Shown here: piece by piece, positions 1 to 6,506 of the stretch | Layout: each line of letters begins with the position of its first letter | Numbering within the stretch: the stretch's first letter is position 1 | Source: JBBQDZ01 sp038237515 | GTDB taxonomy: Bacteria; Actinomycetota; Thermoleophilia; Gaiellales; Gaiellaceae | DNA: 39,015 nucleotides | Assembly (NCBI GenBank): GCA_038237515.1 | Contig: JBBRYP010000042.1 | Location: 1 to 39,015, forward strand | Direction of reading: 5' to 3' | The notes under the pieces: generated by a model | Seen by the model: the letters and a program-made list of their open reading frames with translations, nothing else | Database searches by the model: none | What the model was told of the DNA's origin: nothing | Translations under genes and position numbers: made by a program

Positions 1-31
1 ACGTTTCGCTCGAAACTGAGGGTTCGCCGAC

Positions 32-89
32 GCCGCACTATTCCGACCGCTCTGCGGCCGGCGGCCGCGAAGCGGCCGAGTAGTGCGGC
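32..89. repeat. Long interrupted hairpin downstream of the MFS gene
   Basis: The two outer arms, GCCGCACTA at 32-40 and TAGTGCGGC at 81-89, are perfect complements. Inside them CGACCGCT (44-51) faces AGCGGCCG (71-78) with one mismatch, and GCGGCC (54-59) faces GGCCGC (63-68) around a 3-base loop, so about 22 base pairs can form. A third copy of GCCGCACTA lies at 129-137 and contains the stop codon of the MFS gene. There is no T-run, so this is not a classic intrinsic terminator; it could still end transcription or stabilise the 3' end. It may also be one copy of a dispersed intergenic repeat. Confidence 0.6.
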
Positions 90-99
90 CTCCACCTGC

Positions 100-119
100 C
101 CTTCGTTTCCGGTCGAAGG
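100..119. repeat. Short hairpin in the left intergenic edge
   Basis: CCTTCG at 100-105 pairs with CGAAGG at 114-119 around an 8-base loop. A similar small hairpin, GTTTCG at 3-8 and CGAAAC at 11-16, lies at the very edge of the window. Bases 1-134 hold no gene that I can see. Confidence 0.4.
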
Positions 120-134
120 TTATGAGAGGCCGCA

Positions 135-1313
135 CTAGCTCCCACGCAACGCTACGACGAGCAGAGCCGCTGCGGCGAGAGCCGACGCGGCCGCGCCTAC
201 GTAGAACGGAGCCGCCGGGCTGACGTGCGACCACAGGAGCCCGGCCGCGACGCTCGCTAACAGGAGCGCTGCGCCGGACGCCGCCGAGAAGATCCCATAC
301 GCCGTTCCTGTCGCGCGGGCGGCAACGTGGTCGCCGACCCAGGCACGCGCCACCCCCTCCGTCGCCGCGACGTAGACGCCGTAGACGGCGAAGAGGGGCC
401 AGACGGTCCAGCCCGCGTTGGCGACCGCGAAGCCGAGGTAGACGAACGCGAAGACGGCGAGACCCCCGCCGAGGACGACCGGCCGCGGCACGCGATCCGA
501 CAGCGCGCCGAGCGGCCAGGAGAGGCCCGCGTAGACGAGGTTGTAGAGCGCGTACGCGAGCACCACGAGCGTCGAGGAGAGGCCGAGGTCGTGCGAGCGC
601 AGCAGGAGGAAGACGTCGCTCGAGTTCCCGAGCGAGAAGACGACCCAGATCGCGAGAAGGAGCCAGAAGGAGCGCGGAAGCGCGCGCACCGAGCCCGTCG
701 GCACCGCCTCCCGCCGCTGCGACACGGGGGCCTCGCGGATCCTGCGGAGGAGGATGATCGTGAAGAAGCCCGGGACGACGGCCGCGAAGAGGATCGTCCG
801 CAGCGACACGTGAGCAGCCAGCAGCCCCGCGGCGACCAGCGGCCCGATCACCGCGCCCGTCGTATCCATCGCCCGGTGGTAGCCGAAGCTCGCGCCGCGA
901 AGCTCCGGCGCCGAGGAGTCGCGGATCAGCGCGTCACGGGGAGCGTTGCGGGCCGCCTTGCCGAGACGGTCGGCGAGGCGGGCGGCGAGGACCCAGCCCC
1001 AGGCCGGCGCCGCAGCCAGCAGCGCGCGTGCGGCGGTCGTCGCGCCGTAGCCGCCGACGATCCAGGGTCGCCGGCGCTCGCCCTGCCGGTCGGAGAGCCA
1101 GCCGGAGACCATCCCGAGACCGACTGCCACGCCCTGCGCTGCACCCTCGATCAGCCCGATGGCGGCGACGGGTGCTCCGAGCGTGATCGTCAGGAAGAGC
1201 GGTACGACCGGGTAGGCGAGCTCGCTCGCCGCGTCGTTCGCGAGCGAGACCCAGCCGAGTGCGCGCACGTTCTCGGGCAGGCGGCGCTGAGCGCGCAGCA
1301 GCCGCCGGATCAT
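135..1313 (-). CDS. MFS transporter
   Basis: A 392-residue, very hydrophobic protein of the major facilitator superfamily, predicted to sit in the cytoplasmic membrane with about 12 helices. After a basic N-terminus it shows the loop 2-3 signature in the form SGWLSDRQGERRRP and a second such loop, LGALSDRVPRP, at the start of the C-terminal half. The stretch PRDALIRDSSAPELRG followed by FGYHRAMDTTGAVIGP is typical of a bacterial MFS group of unknown substrate. The ATG start overlaps the stop of the methyltransferase gene upstream as ATGA (1310-1313), so the two are probably co-translated. Export of a small molecule or sugar is possible, but nothing here fixes the substrate. The 3' end runs into a strong hairpin at 32-89. 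Confidence 0.85.
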   Translation of the reverse strand: MIRRLLRAQRRLPENVRALGWVSLANDAASELAYPVVPLFLTITLGAPVAAIGLIEGAAQGVAVGLGMVSGWLSDRQGERRRPWIVGGYGATTAARALLAAAPAWGWVLAARLADRLGKAARNAPRDALIRDSSAPELRGASFGYHRAMDTTGAVIGPLVAAGLLAAHVSLRTILFAAVVPGFFTIILLRRIREAPVSQRREAVPTGSVRALPRSFWLLLAIWVVFSLGNSSDVFLLLRSHDLGLSSTLVVLAYALYNLVYAGLSWPLGALSDRVPRPVVLGGGLAVFAFVYLGFAVANAGWTVWPLFAVYGVYVAATEGVARAWVGDHVAARATGTAYGIFSAASGAALLLASVAAGLLWSHVSPAAPFYVGAAASALAAAALLVVALRGS

Positions 1314-2113
1314 CGGCGGGCGAGGAGGTAGTAGGCGCCGCTGACGGCGACCTCGCGGAGCCCCGGGATCCTGCCGAGCACGCCGGCGCCGCGCGGGCGG
1401 AGCCCGTAGCGGAGGGAGTGCTCGGGGCGAACGAGGAAGAGCTCCCGGTCGGCAACCTCCAGGCCGGCGTGCACGAACGCCCATTCGGCCCGGGCGAGCG
1501 TCAGCCTCGTCGACCGGACCGAGCGCAGGTCCGCCAGCGCATCGTCTGCGGCCATGTACTCGTTCGCACTCGGACGGGCGAGCCGGAAGAAGAGGGGCGC
1601 GGGCAGGAGGTGCACGAACGGTGCAGCGCGCGCCCAGCCCGCCGCGGTGTGCTGGTGACCGCCGAAGACCGACCCGTACGGCGGGAAGACGACGAACAGG
1701 CGGCCGCCGGGGCGCAGCCGTCTCGCCGCGGCCTCGACGACCGGCTCGACCTCGACGACGTGCTCGAGGACGTCGTGCAGGAGCACCAGGTCGAAGTCGC
1801 CGAGCGCCGGGTCCAGCCGTCTCAGGTCGCCGGCGACGAGGTGGAAGCGGTCGTCGCCGACGAACGGACTCGAGCGGACGAGGGCCTCGTTCAGCTCTAC
1901 GCCGACTCCGCCCGCCGCTCGACCGTCCTCCCGGAACGCCTCGAGCGCGCCTCCCTGGTGGGCGCCGAAGTCGCCGATCCTCACTCCGTCGAGCGCCAGG
2001 CGCCGGGAGAGCCACGGGATCACGGCCTCCCGCGCGACCGCGACCTGGTAGTCGAAGTAGGAGCGGCCCGCGGTGATCGTCCGGCGGGAGAAGAGGGTCG
2101 AGAGGCGAGCCAT
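1310..2113 (-). CDS. Class I SAM-dependent methyltransferase
   Basis: A 267-residue Rossmann-fold methyltransferase. Motif I is in the form IGDFGAHQGGALEAF near residue 47, an acidic residue follows in GVELN, and the post-II strand reads FDLVLLHDVLEHV. The RLRPGGRLFVVFPP segment is the usual motif III region. The ATG at 2113 begins MARLSTLFSRRT and is preferred over an upstream in-frame ATG at 2197, which would overlap the divergent gene. The reverse -10 box TAAGCT at 2133-2128 would give a 5' leader of only several bases. It is the first gene of a two-gene unit with the MFS transporter. The acceptor is unknown; a sugar or a lipid carrier intermediate is likely from the context. Confidence 0.75.
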   Translation of the reverse strand: MARLSTLFSRRTITAGRSYFDYQVAVAREAVIPWLSRRLALDGVRIGDFGAHQGGALEAFREDGRAAGGVGVELNEALVRSSPFVGDDRFHLVAGDLRRLDPALGDFDLVLLHDVLEHVVEVEPVVEAAARRLRPGGRLFVVFPPYGSVFGGHQHTAAGWARAAPFVHLLPAPLFFRLARPSANEYMAADDALADLRSVRSTRLTLARAEWAFVHAGLEVADRELFLVRPEHSLRYGLRPRGAGVLGRIPGLREVAVSGAYYLLARR

Positions 2114-2127
2114 CCGCGTGGGGGCAG

Positions 2128-2137
2128 AGCTTAGGCT
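2128..2137. promoter_or_regulatory. Divergent -10 boxes sharing one TA
   Basis: AGCTTAGGCT contains TAGGCT on the plus strand (2132-2137), 7 bases before the GTG start at 2145. On the minus strand it contains TAAGCT (2133-2128), 14 bases before the ATG at 2113. Both boxes use the same TA pair. No clear -35 is seen on either side, and no Shine-Dalgarno lies before the GTG. Confidence 0.55.
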
Positions 2138-2144
2138 GGGCCGC

Positions 2145-3470
2145 GTGGAGGAGACCCGATTCCGCCGCATCGCGCTCGCGCTCGCGATCGCCGGCATCCT
2201 GCACGCTCTCCTCTACCTGCCGCTGATCAGCCCCCACGGCACCGCCGACACAGAGAGCTACACCGACGCCGCCCACGCGATCCTGCGGGGGAGCTATTCG
2301 GTGCCGCTGCGCAACCCGGACATCACAGGTCTCTACCTCCCGAAGGCGGCGGCCGGAGCGTACGAGCACGATACCTTCCGGCCCCCCGGCTACCCGCTGT
2401 TCCTCGCCGCTGCGGGCGGTGGCACGTCGGCTGTCTCGAAGGGCTTTCTCTTCGCGCTCCAGAGCCTGCTCGTGGGGGTGGCCGTGTGGCTGCTCGCCCT
2501 CGTGGCACGCCTTGCCTTCGGCGCCCGCGCAGGCCTCGCCGCAGCGGCGCTCTACACGCTCGACCCCTACTCGAAGCGCTACGCGGCGCTCGTCCTCTCG
2601 GAGCAACTCGCCGCCGCGCTCGCGCTCGCGACGGCCTACGCGGCCGTACGCGCGTGGCGCTCCGGCTCGCCGCGCTGGTGGGTCGCCGCCGGAGCCGCCG
2701 CCGCCGCTCTCACACTCACGCGGCCGCTGCTCGCGCTCGCGATCCCGCTGCTCGCCCTGGGGGCCCTCCTCACCGTCCGGCCGCTGCGACGCGGCACCCT
2801 CGCCGCGGCCGGGAGTCTCGCCGCCGCGCTCGTCCTGCTCGCACCCTGGGTCGGCTGGAACGCGGCCGTGACCGGCAAGACGACCCTCAGCACCTCGGGC
2901 GAGGGCGTGAACCTGCTGCTCGCCTCGCACGGCGAGGGGCTCCACCGGACGACGGCGGAGGTAGCCCGCGACCCCGCCTACGAACGCGACTTCCACTCCG
3001 TGCGCCGGTTCGCTCCGAACGCCGCCGAGATCCGTCGCGACAAGGACGCCCACGGCCGCTATCTCGCCCGCGCCGACTCCGAGCTCCGCCGGTTCGCGGA
3101 GCAGGAGTACCGCCACCGTCTGGCCCACGAGCCGGCGACGGTGGTTGGAGAGGTCGTGTACCGCGGCTACTTCCTCTGGATGGCCCACGAGGACTGGTAC
3201 CAGCCGCGGCGCGGCGCGCTCCTCTTCCTCCTCCGCGCCGTCGACTGGGGCGTGCTCGCCCTCGCCGCCGCCGGCGCCCTCCTCGCGCTGGCCCGCGCCG
3301 GCCCCGGCCGAGGCCTGGTGATCTTCCTGCTCGCGTTCACCGCCCTGAACGCGCTCCACCACGTCGAGGCGCGCTACGCGATCCCGGTGCGCGGCCTCTA
3401 CCTCGCCCTCTGCGCGCTCCCGATCGTGCACCTGGCCGAGAGGAAGCGTCGAGTCCATGGAGTACCCTGA
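2145..3470 (+). CDS. GT39-family (ArnT/PMT-like) membrane glycosyltransferase
   Basis: A 441-residue multi-pass membrane protein of the GT-C fold. The first helix (IALALAIAGILHALLYLPLI) is followed by an extracytoplasmic loop with acidic residues in TADTESYTDAA, the usual catalytic region of ArnT-like enzymes. The motif DTFRPPGYPLFLA then matches the conserved family segment. About ten more hydrophobic helices follow. Such enzymes move sugars from polyprenyl phosphate to acceptors on the outer face of the membrane. The GTG at 2145 is chosen because a TAGGCT box ends 7 bases before it and the protein then begins just ahead of the first helix; an ATG at 2073 would overlap the divergent methyltransferase. 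The next gene, a polyprenyl-phosphate sugar synthase, overlaps its 3' end by 14 bases and could supply its donor. Confidence 0.8.
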   Translation: MEETRFRRIALALAIAGILHALLYLPLISPHGTADTESYTDAAHAILRGSYSVPLRNPDITGLYLPKAAAGAYEHDTFRPPGYPLFLAAAGGGTSAVSKGFLFALQSLLVGVAVWLLALVARLAFGARAGLAAAALYTLDPYSKRYAALVLSEQLAAALALATAYAAVRAWRSGSPRWWVAAGAAAAALTLTRPLLALAIPLLALGALLTVRPLRRGTLAAAGSLAAALVLLAPWVGWNAAVTGKTTLSTSGEGVNLLLASHGEGLHRTTAEVARDPAYERDFHSVRRFAPNAAEIRRDKDAHGRYLARADSELRRFAEQEYRHRLAHEPATVVGEVVYRGYFLWMAHEDWYQPRRGALLFLLRAVDWGVLALAAAGALLALARAGPGRGLVIFLLAFTALNALHHVEARYAIPVRGLYLALCALPIVHLAERKRRVHGVP

Positions 3471-4491
3471 TTTCCGGATGTCGACGCTCCGCGCGCCCAC
3501 GCGCCCGACGGCGCTCGAGCTCGAGGGGGAGCGACAGGTCGAGCTCTCGATCGTCGTTCCGGTGTACGACGAGGTCGAGACCGTCGAGCCGCTCTATCGC
3601 GCTCTCTCCGAGACAGCCGGACGGCTCGGCCGCAGCTACGAGCTGATCCTCGTCGACGACGGCTCGACCGACGGCACCTACGCGGCGCTCTCGCGGCTCG
3701 CGGAGGAGGATCCGCGGCTCCGGCTGATCCAGTTCCGCCGGAACTTCGGCCAGACGGCCGCGATGGCAGCCGGATTCGATCACGCGGGCGGCAAGGTCGT
3801 CGTCTCGCTCGACGGCGACCTCCAGAACGACCCGGAGGACATCCCGCGCCTGCTCGACCGCCTCGACGAAGGCTACGACCTTGTCAGCGGCTGGCGCCGC
3901 GACCGTCAGGACTCGGCGATCAGGCGGATTCCCTCGCGGCTCGCGAACTGGCTGATCGGCCGCGTGACGGGCGTCCACCTACACGATTACGGCTGCACGC
4001 TCAAGGCCTATCGCGCCGAGGTGATCAAGGAAACCCGTCTCTACGGCGAGCAGCATCGCTTCCTGCCGGCGCTCGCCCACCTGATGGGCGCGCGGATCGC
4101 GGAGATCGAGGTGCGCCACCACCCGCGCCGGTTCGGGCGCTCGAAGTACGGCATCGGACGGACGTTCAAGGTGCTGCTCGACCTGATGACGCTGAAGTTC
4201 CTCGGCGACTACTCGACGAAGCCCATCTACGTCTTCGGCGGCAGCGGCATCCTCCTCTGCTCGGGTGGGATCGTCGCCGGCGGCTACGTCCTCTACGAGA
4301 AGTACGCGAACGGCGTCTACGCGTACAAGAACCCGGCGATCCTGCTGGCGGTCTTCCTGTTCCTGCTCGGCGTGACGCTGATCTTCATGGGGCTGCTCGC
4401 GGAGCTGATCATCCGCACGCACCATCAGTCGCACGCGCGGCCGACGTACTGGATCCGCGAGGCACGGAACTTTCCGCCGAGCGGGGAATAA
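3457..4491 (+). CDS. GtrB/DPM1-like polyprenyl-phosphate glycosyltransferase (GT2)
   Basis: A 344-residue GT2 enzyme with a GT-A domain at about residues 30-245 and two C-terminal membrane helices. SIVVPVYDEVETV opens the fold, LILVDDGSTDGT binds the nucleotide, and SLDGDLQNDPEDIP carries the DxD metal site at about residues 119-121. The RRNFGQTAAMAAGFDHA segment and the GRSKYGIGRTFKV segment are hallmarks of the dolichol/undecaprenyl-phosphate mannose or glucose synthase group. It should load one sugar from a nucleotide donor onto undecaprenyl phosphate on the inner face of the membrane, feeding GT39 enzymes such as its upstream neighbour. The ATG at 3457 overlaps the previous gene; ATG at 3478 is an alternative. 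Confidence 0.9.
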   Translation: MEYPDFRMSTLRAPTRPTALELEGERQVELSIVVPVYDEVETVEPLYRALSETAGRLGRSYELILVDDGSTDGTYAALSRLAEEDPRLRLIQFRRNFGQTAAMAAGFDHAGGKVVVSLDGDLQNDPEDIPRLLDRLDEGYDLVSGWRRDRQDSAIRRIPSRLANWLIGRVTGVHLHDYGCTLKAYRAEVIKETRLYGEQHRFLPALAHLMGARIAEIEVRHHPRRFGRSKYGIGRTFKVLLDLMTLKFLGDYSTKPIYVFGGSGILLCSGGIVAGGYVLYEKYANGVYAYKNPAILLAVFLFLLGVTLIFMGLLAELIIRTHHQSHARPTYWIREARNFPPSGE

Positions 4492-4550
4492 CCCGCTTTC
4501 GACCGCACCTACGAGGTCACCGGCTCGGCCTCGCGTCAGCGGGGGAAGGC

Positions 4551-4556
4551 TAGCCT
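4551..4556 (+). promoter_or_regulatory. -10 box of the asparagine-synthase-like gene
   Basis: TAGCCT ends 8 bases before the ATG at 4565 and there is no Shine-Dalgarno, which fits a leaderless start. The box sits in the palindrome AGGCTAGCCT (4547-4556). No -35 is obvious. It lies in the only sizeable gap (4492-4564) of the rightward run 2145-6469. Confidence 0.5.
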
Positions 4557-4564
4557 AGGCACAG

Positions 4565-6469
4565 ATGTGCGGGATCTGCGGCGTCGTCGGCTACCGGGCC
4601 TCCGTCGACCCCGAAGTGCTCGGCAGAATGGCGACCTCGCTCCGCCACCGCGGCCCGGACGACGAGGGCTTCTTCGTCTCGGAGGGCGGCGGGCCGCAGT
4701 GCGGGCTCGGGTTCCGGCGGCTCTCGATCATCGACCTCGCCGGAGGCAACCAGCCGCTCGCGAGCGAGGACGGGCGGTTCCAGCTCGTCTGCAACGGCGA
4801 GATCTACAACTACCGCGAGCTCCGCGAGCACCTGCGCGGACAGGGGCACCTCTTCGCGACGGAGAGCGACGTCGAGGTGATCGTCCACCTCTACGAGGAA
4901 CTCGGGCCGCGCTGCCTCGAGCGCCTGAACGGGATGTTCGCGCTCGCGATCTGGGACGACCGCGAGCGCACGCTCTTCGCGGCGCGCGACCGCCTCGGCA
5001 AGAAGCCGCTCTACTACGCCGACACCGGACGCGAGCTCCTGTTCGGCTCCGAGCTGAAGGCGCTCCGCGAGCACCCGTCCTGCCCCGGCGAGATCGACGC
5101 CGACGCGCTCTCGCGCTACCTCGCCTTCGAGTACGTGCCCTCGCCGCTCTCGATCCTGGCCGGCGTGCAGAAGCTTCCGGCCGCCCACTTCCTCGTCTGG
5201 GCCGAGGGGCGGCTGACGGTGGAGCGGTACTGGCGGCTGCCGCCGCCCGAGCCCGAACGGCGGCGCGAGGAGGATCTCGTCGACGAGTTCCGCGGCCGCC
5301 TCCGCGAAGCGGTCCGGCTGCGCCTGATGGCGGACGTGCCGCTCGGTGCGTTCCTCAGCGGCGGTCTCGACTCGAGCTCGATCGTCGCGCTGATGAGCGA
5401 ACTCGCGCCGGGCCGGGTGGAGACGTTCTCGGTCGGCTTCGCCGAGCGCAGCTTCGACGAGTCCCCGCACGCGCGCCGCGTCGCCACCCACTTCCGCACG
5501 AGCCATCACGAGGAGCGCTTCACGCCCGGCGTCCTGCTGGAGGTCCTGCCCGAGGTCACGTCCTTCCTCGACGAGCCCTTCGCCGACGCGTCGGTGCTCC
5601 CCACCTACCTGCTGTCCCGATTCACGCGCCGGTCCGTGAAGGTAGCGCTCGGCGGTGACGGCGCCGACGAGCTCCTCGCCGGGTACCCCACGTTCCAGGC
5701 CGGCCGTTTGGCGCGCCTCTACCGCCTCCCTTCCGCGATCCACGAGCGACTCGTGCTGCCGCTCGCCGAGCGGCTGCCCGTCTCCGACGAGGACTTCAGC
5801 CTCGAGTTCCGCCTCAAGCGATTCCTGCGCGGGATGTCCCACCCGCAGGCGACCCGCCACCAGGCCTGGCTCGGCTCGTTCACGCCCGACGCTCAGGCGG
5901 AGCTGCTGCGGAACGGAGTCGCGCGCGATCCCTACTCCGACCTCCGCCGCCTCGACCATGCCACTCGCAGTCGGCATCCGCTCGACCGCGCGATCGAGCT
6001 CTATGCGACCACCTACCTCCCGGACGACATCCTGGTCAAGGTCGACCGCGCGAGCATGGCGTGCTCGCTCGAGGTGCGCGCTCCCTTCCTCGACTACACG
6101 CTCGTCGAGTTCCTCGCCCGCGTCCCCGCGCGGCTGAAGCTGCGCGGGCTCGAGCGGAAGGTGATCCTCAAGCGCGCGATGGCGGGCCGCCTTCCGCCGG
6201 GCATCGCGAGCCGGGCGAAAAAGGGCTTCGGCATCCCGACCGCCAAGTGGTTCAAGCGGGAGCTGCGGGAGGCCCTGCTCGACGAGCTCTCGCCTGAGCG
6301 CCTGCGCCGACAGGGACTTTTCGAGCCTGCGACGGTCGAGCGTCTCGTGCGCGACCACCTGGACGGCCGGCGCGACAACCACAAGGAGCTCTGGACGCTC
6401 TTCGTGTTCCAGCTCTGGCACCGCCACCACGCGACAGCGACGACGCGAGTGATGGCCTCGCCGCGCTGA
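4565..6469 (+). CDS. asnB: Asparagine synthetase B-like glutamine-dependent amidotransferase
   Basis: A 634-residue two-domain enzyme of normal length for the AsnB family. Cys2 (MCGICGVVG) is the N-terminal nucleophile of the glutaminase domain, with RHRGPDDEG and CNGEIYNYRELR as the glutamine-binding motifs. The C-terminal synthetase domain carries the PP-loop SGGLDSS at residues 265-271 and DKVDRASMA-like (KVDRASMACSLEVRAPFLD) and GGDGADELLAGYP motifs. It uses ATP and glutamine to amidate a carboxylate. Stand-alone AsnB makes asparagine, but copies inside surface polysaccharide loci are commonly proposed to amidate uronic acids or other sugar acids; which applies here cannot be told. It has its own probable leaderless promoter and ends 37 bases before a convergent gene. 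Confidence 0.92.
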   Translation: MCGICGVVGYRASVDPEVLGRMATSLRHRGPDDEGFFVSEGGGPQCGLGFRRLSIIDLAGGNQPLASEDGRFQLVCNGEIYNYRELREHLRGQGHLFATESDVEVIVHLYEELGPRCLERLNGMFALAIWDDRERTLFAARDRLGKKPLYYADTGRELLFGSELKALREHPSCPGEIDADALSRYLAFEYVPSPLSILAGVQKLPAAHFLVWAEGRLTVERYWRLPPPEPERRREEDLVDEFRGRLREAVRLRLMADVPLGAFLSGGLDSSSIVALMSELAPGRVETFSVGFAERSFDESPHARRVATHFRTSHHEERFTPGVLLEVLPEVTSFLDEPFADASVLPTYLLSRFTRRSVKVALGGDGADELLAGYPTFQAGRLARLYRLPSAIHERLVLPLAERLPVSDEDFSLEFRLKRFLRGMSHPQATRHQAWLGSFTPDAQAELLRNGVARDPYSDLRRLDHATRSRHPLDRAIELYATTYLPDDILVKVDRASMACSLEVRAPFLDYTLVEFLARVPARLKLRGLERKVILKRAMAGRLPPGIASRAKKGFGIPTAKWFKRELREALLDELSPERLRRQGLFEPATVERLVRDHLDGRRDNHKELWTLFVFQLWHRHHATATTRVMASPR

Positions 6470-6506
6470 ACGCCCGGGACAACCGGCGGACCCTCGCCAC
6501 CTCTCG

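Noticed and set aside
1314..3500. Upstream extension of the MFS frame on the minus strand
   Set aside because: It runs through the methyltransferase and the GT39 gene in the wrong frame and looks like Arg/Pro/Gly-rich shadow; the MFS protein starts properly at 1313.
4550..6430. Long open frame on the minus strand opposite the asparagine-synthase gene
   Set aside because: Its translation is a charged, low-complexity shadow (rich in Glu, Arg, Ala, Val) caused by the high GC third positions of the real gene, which has all AsnB motifs.
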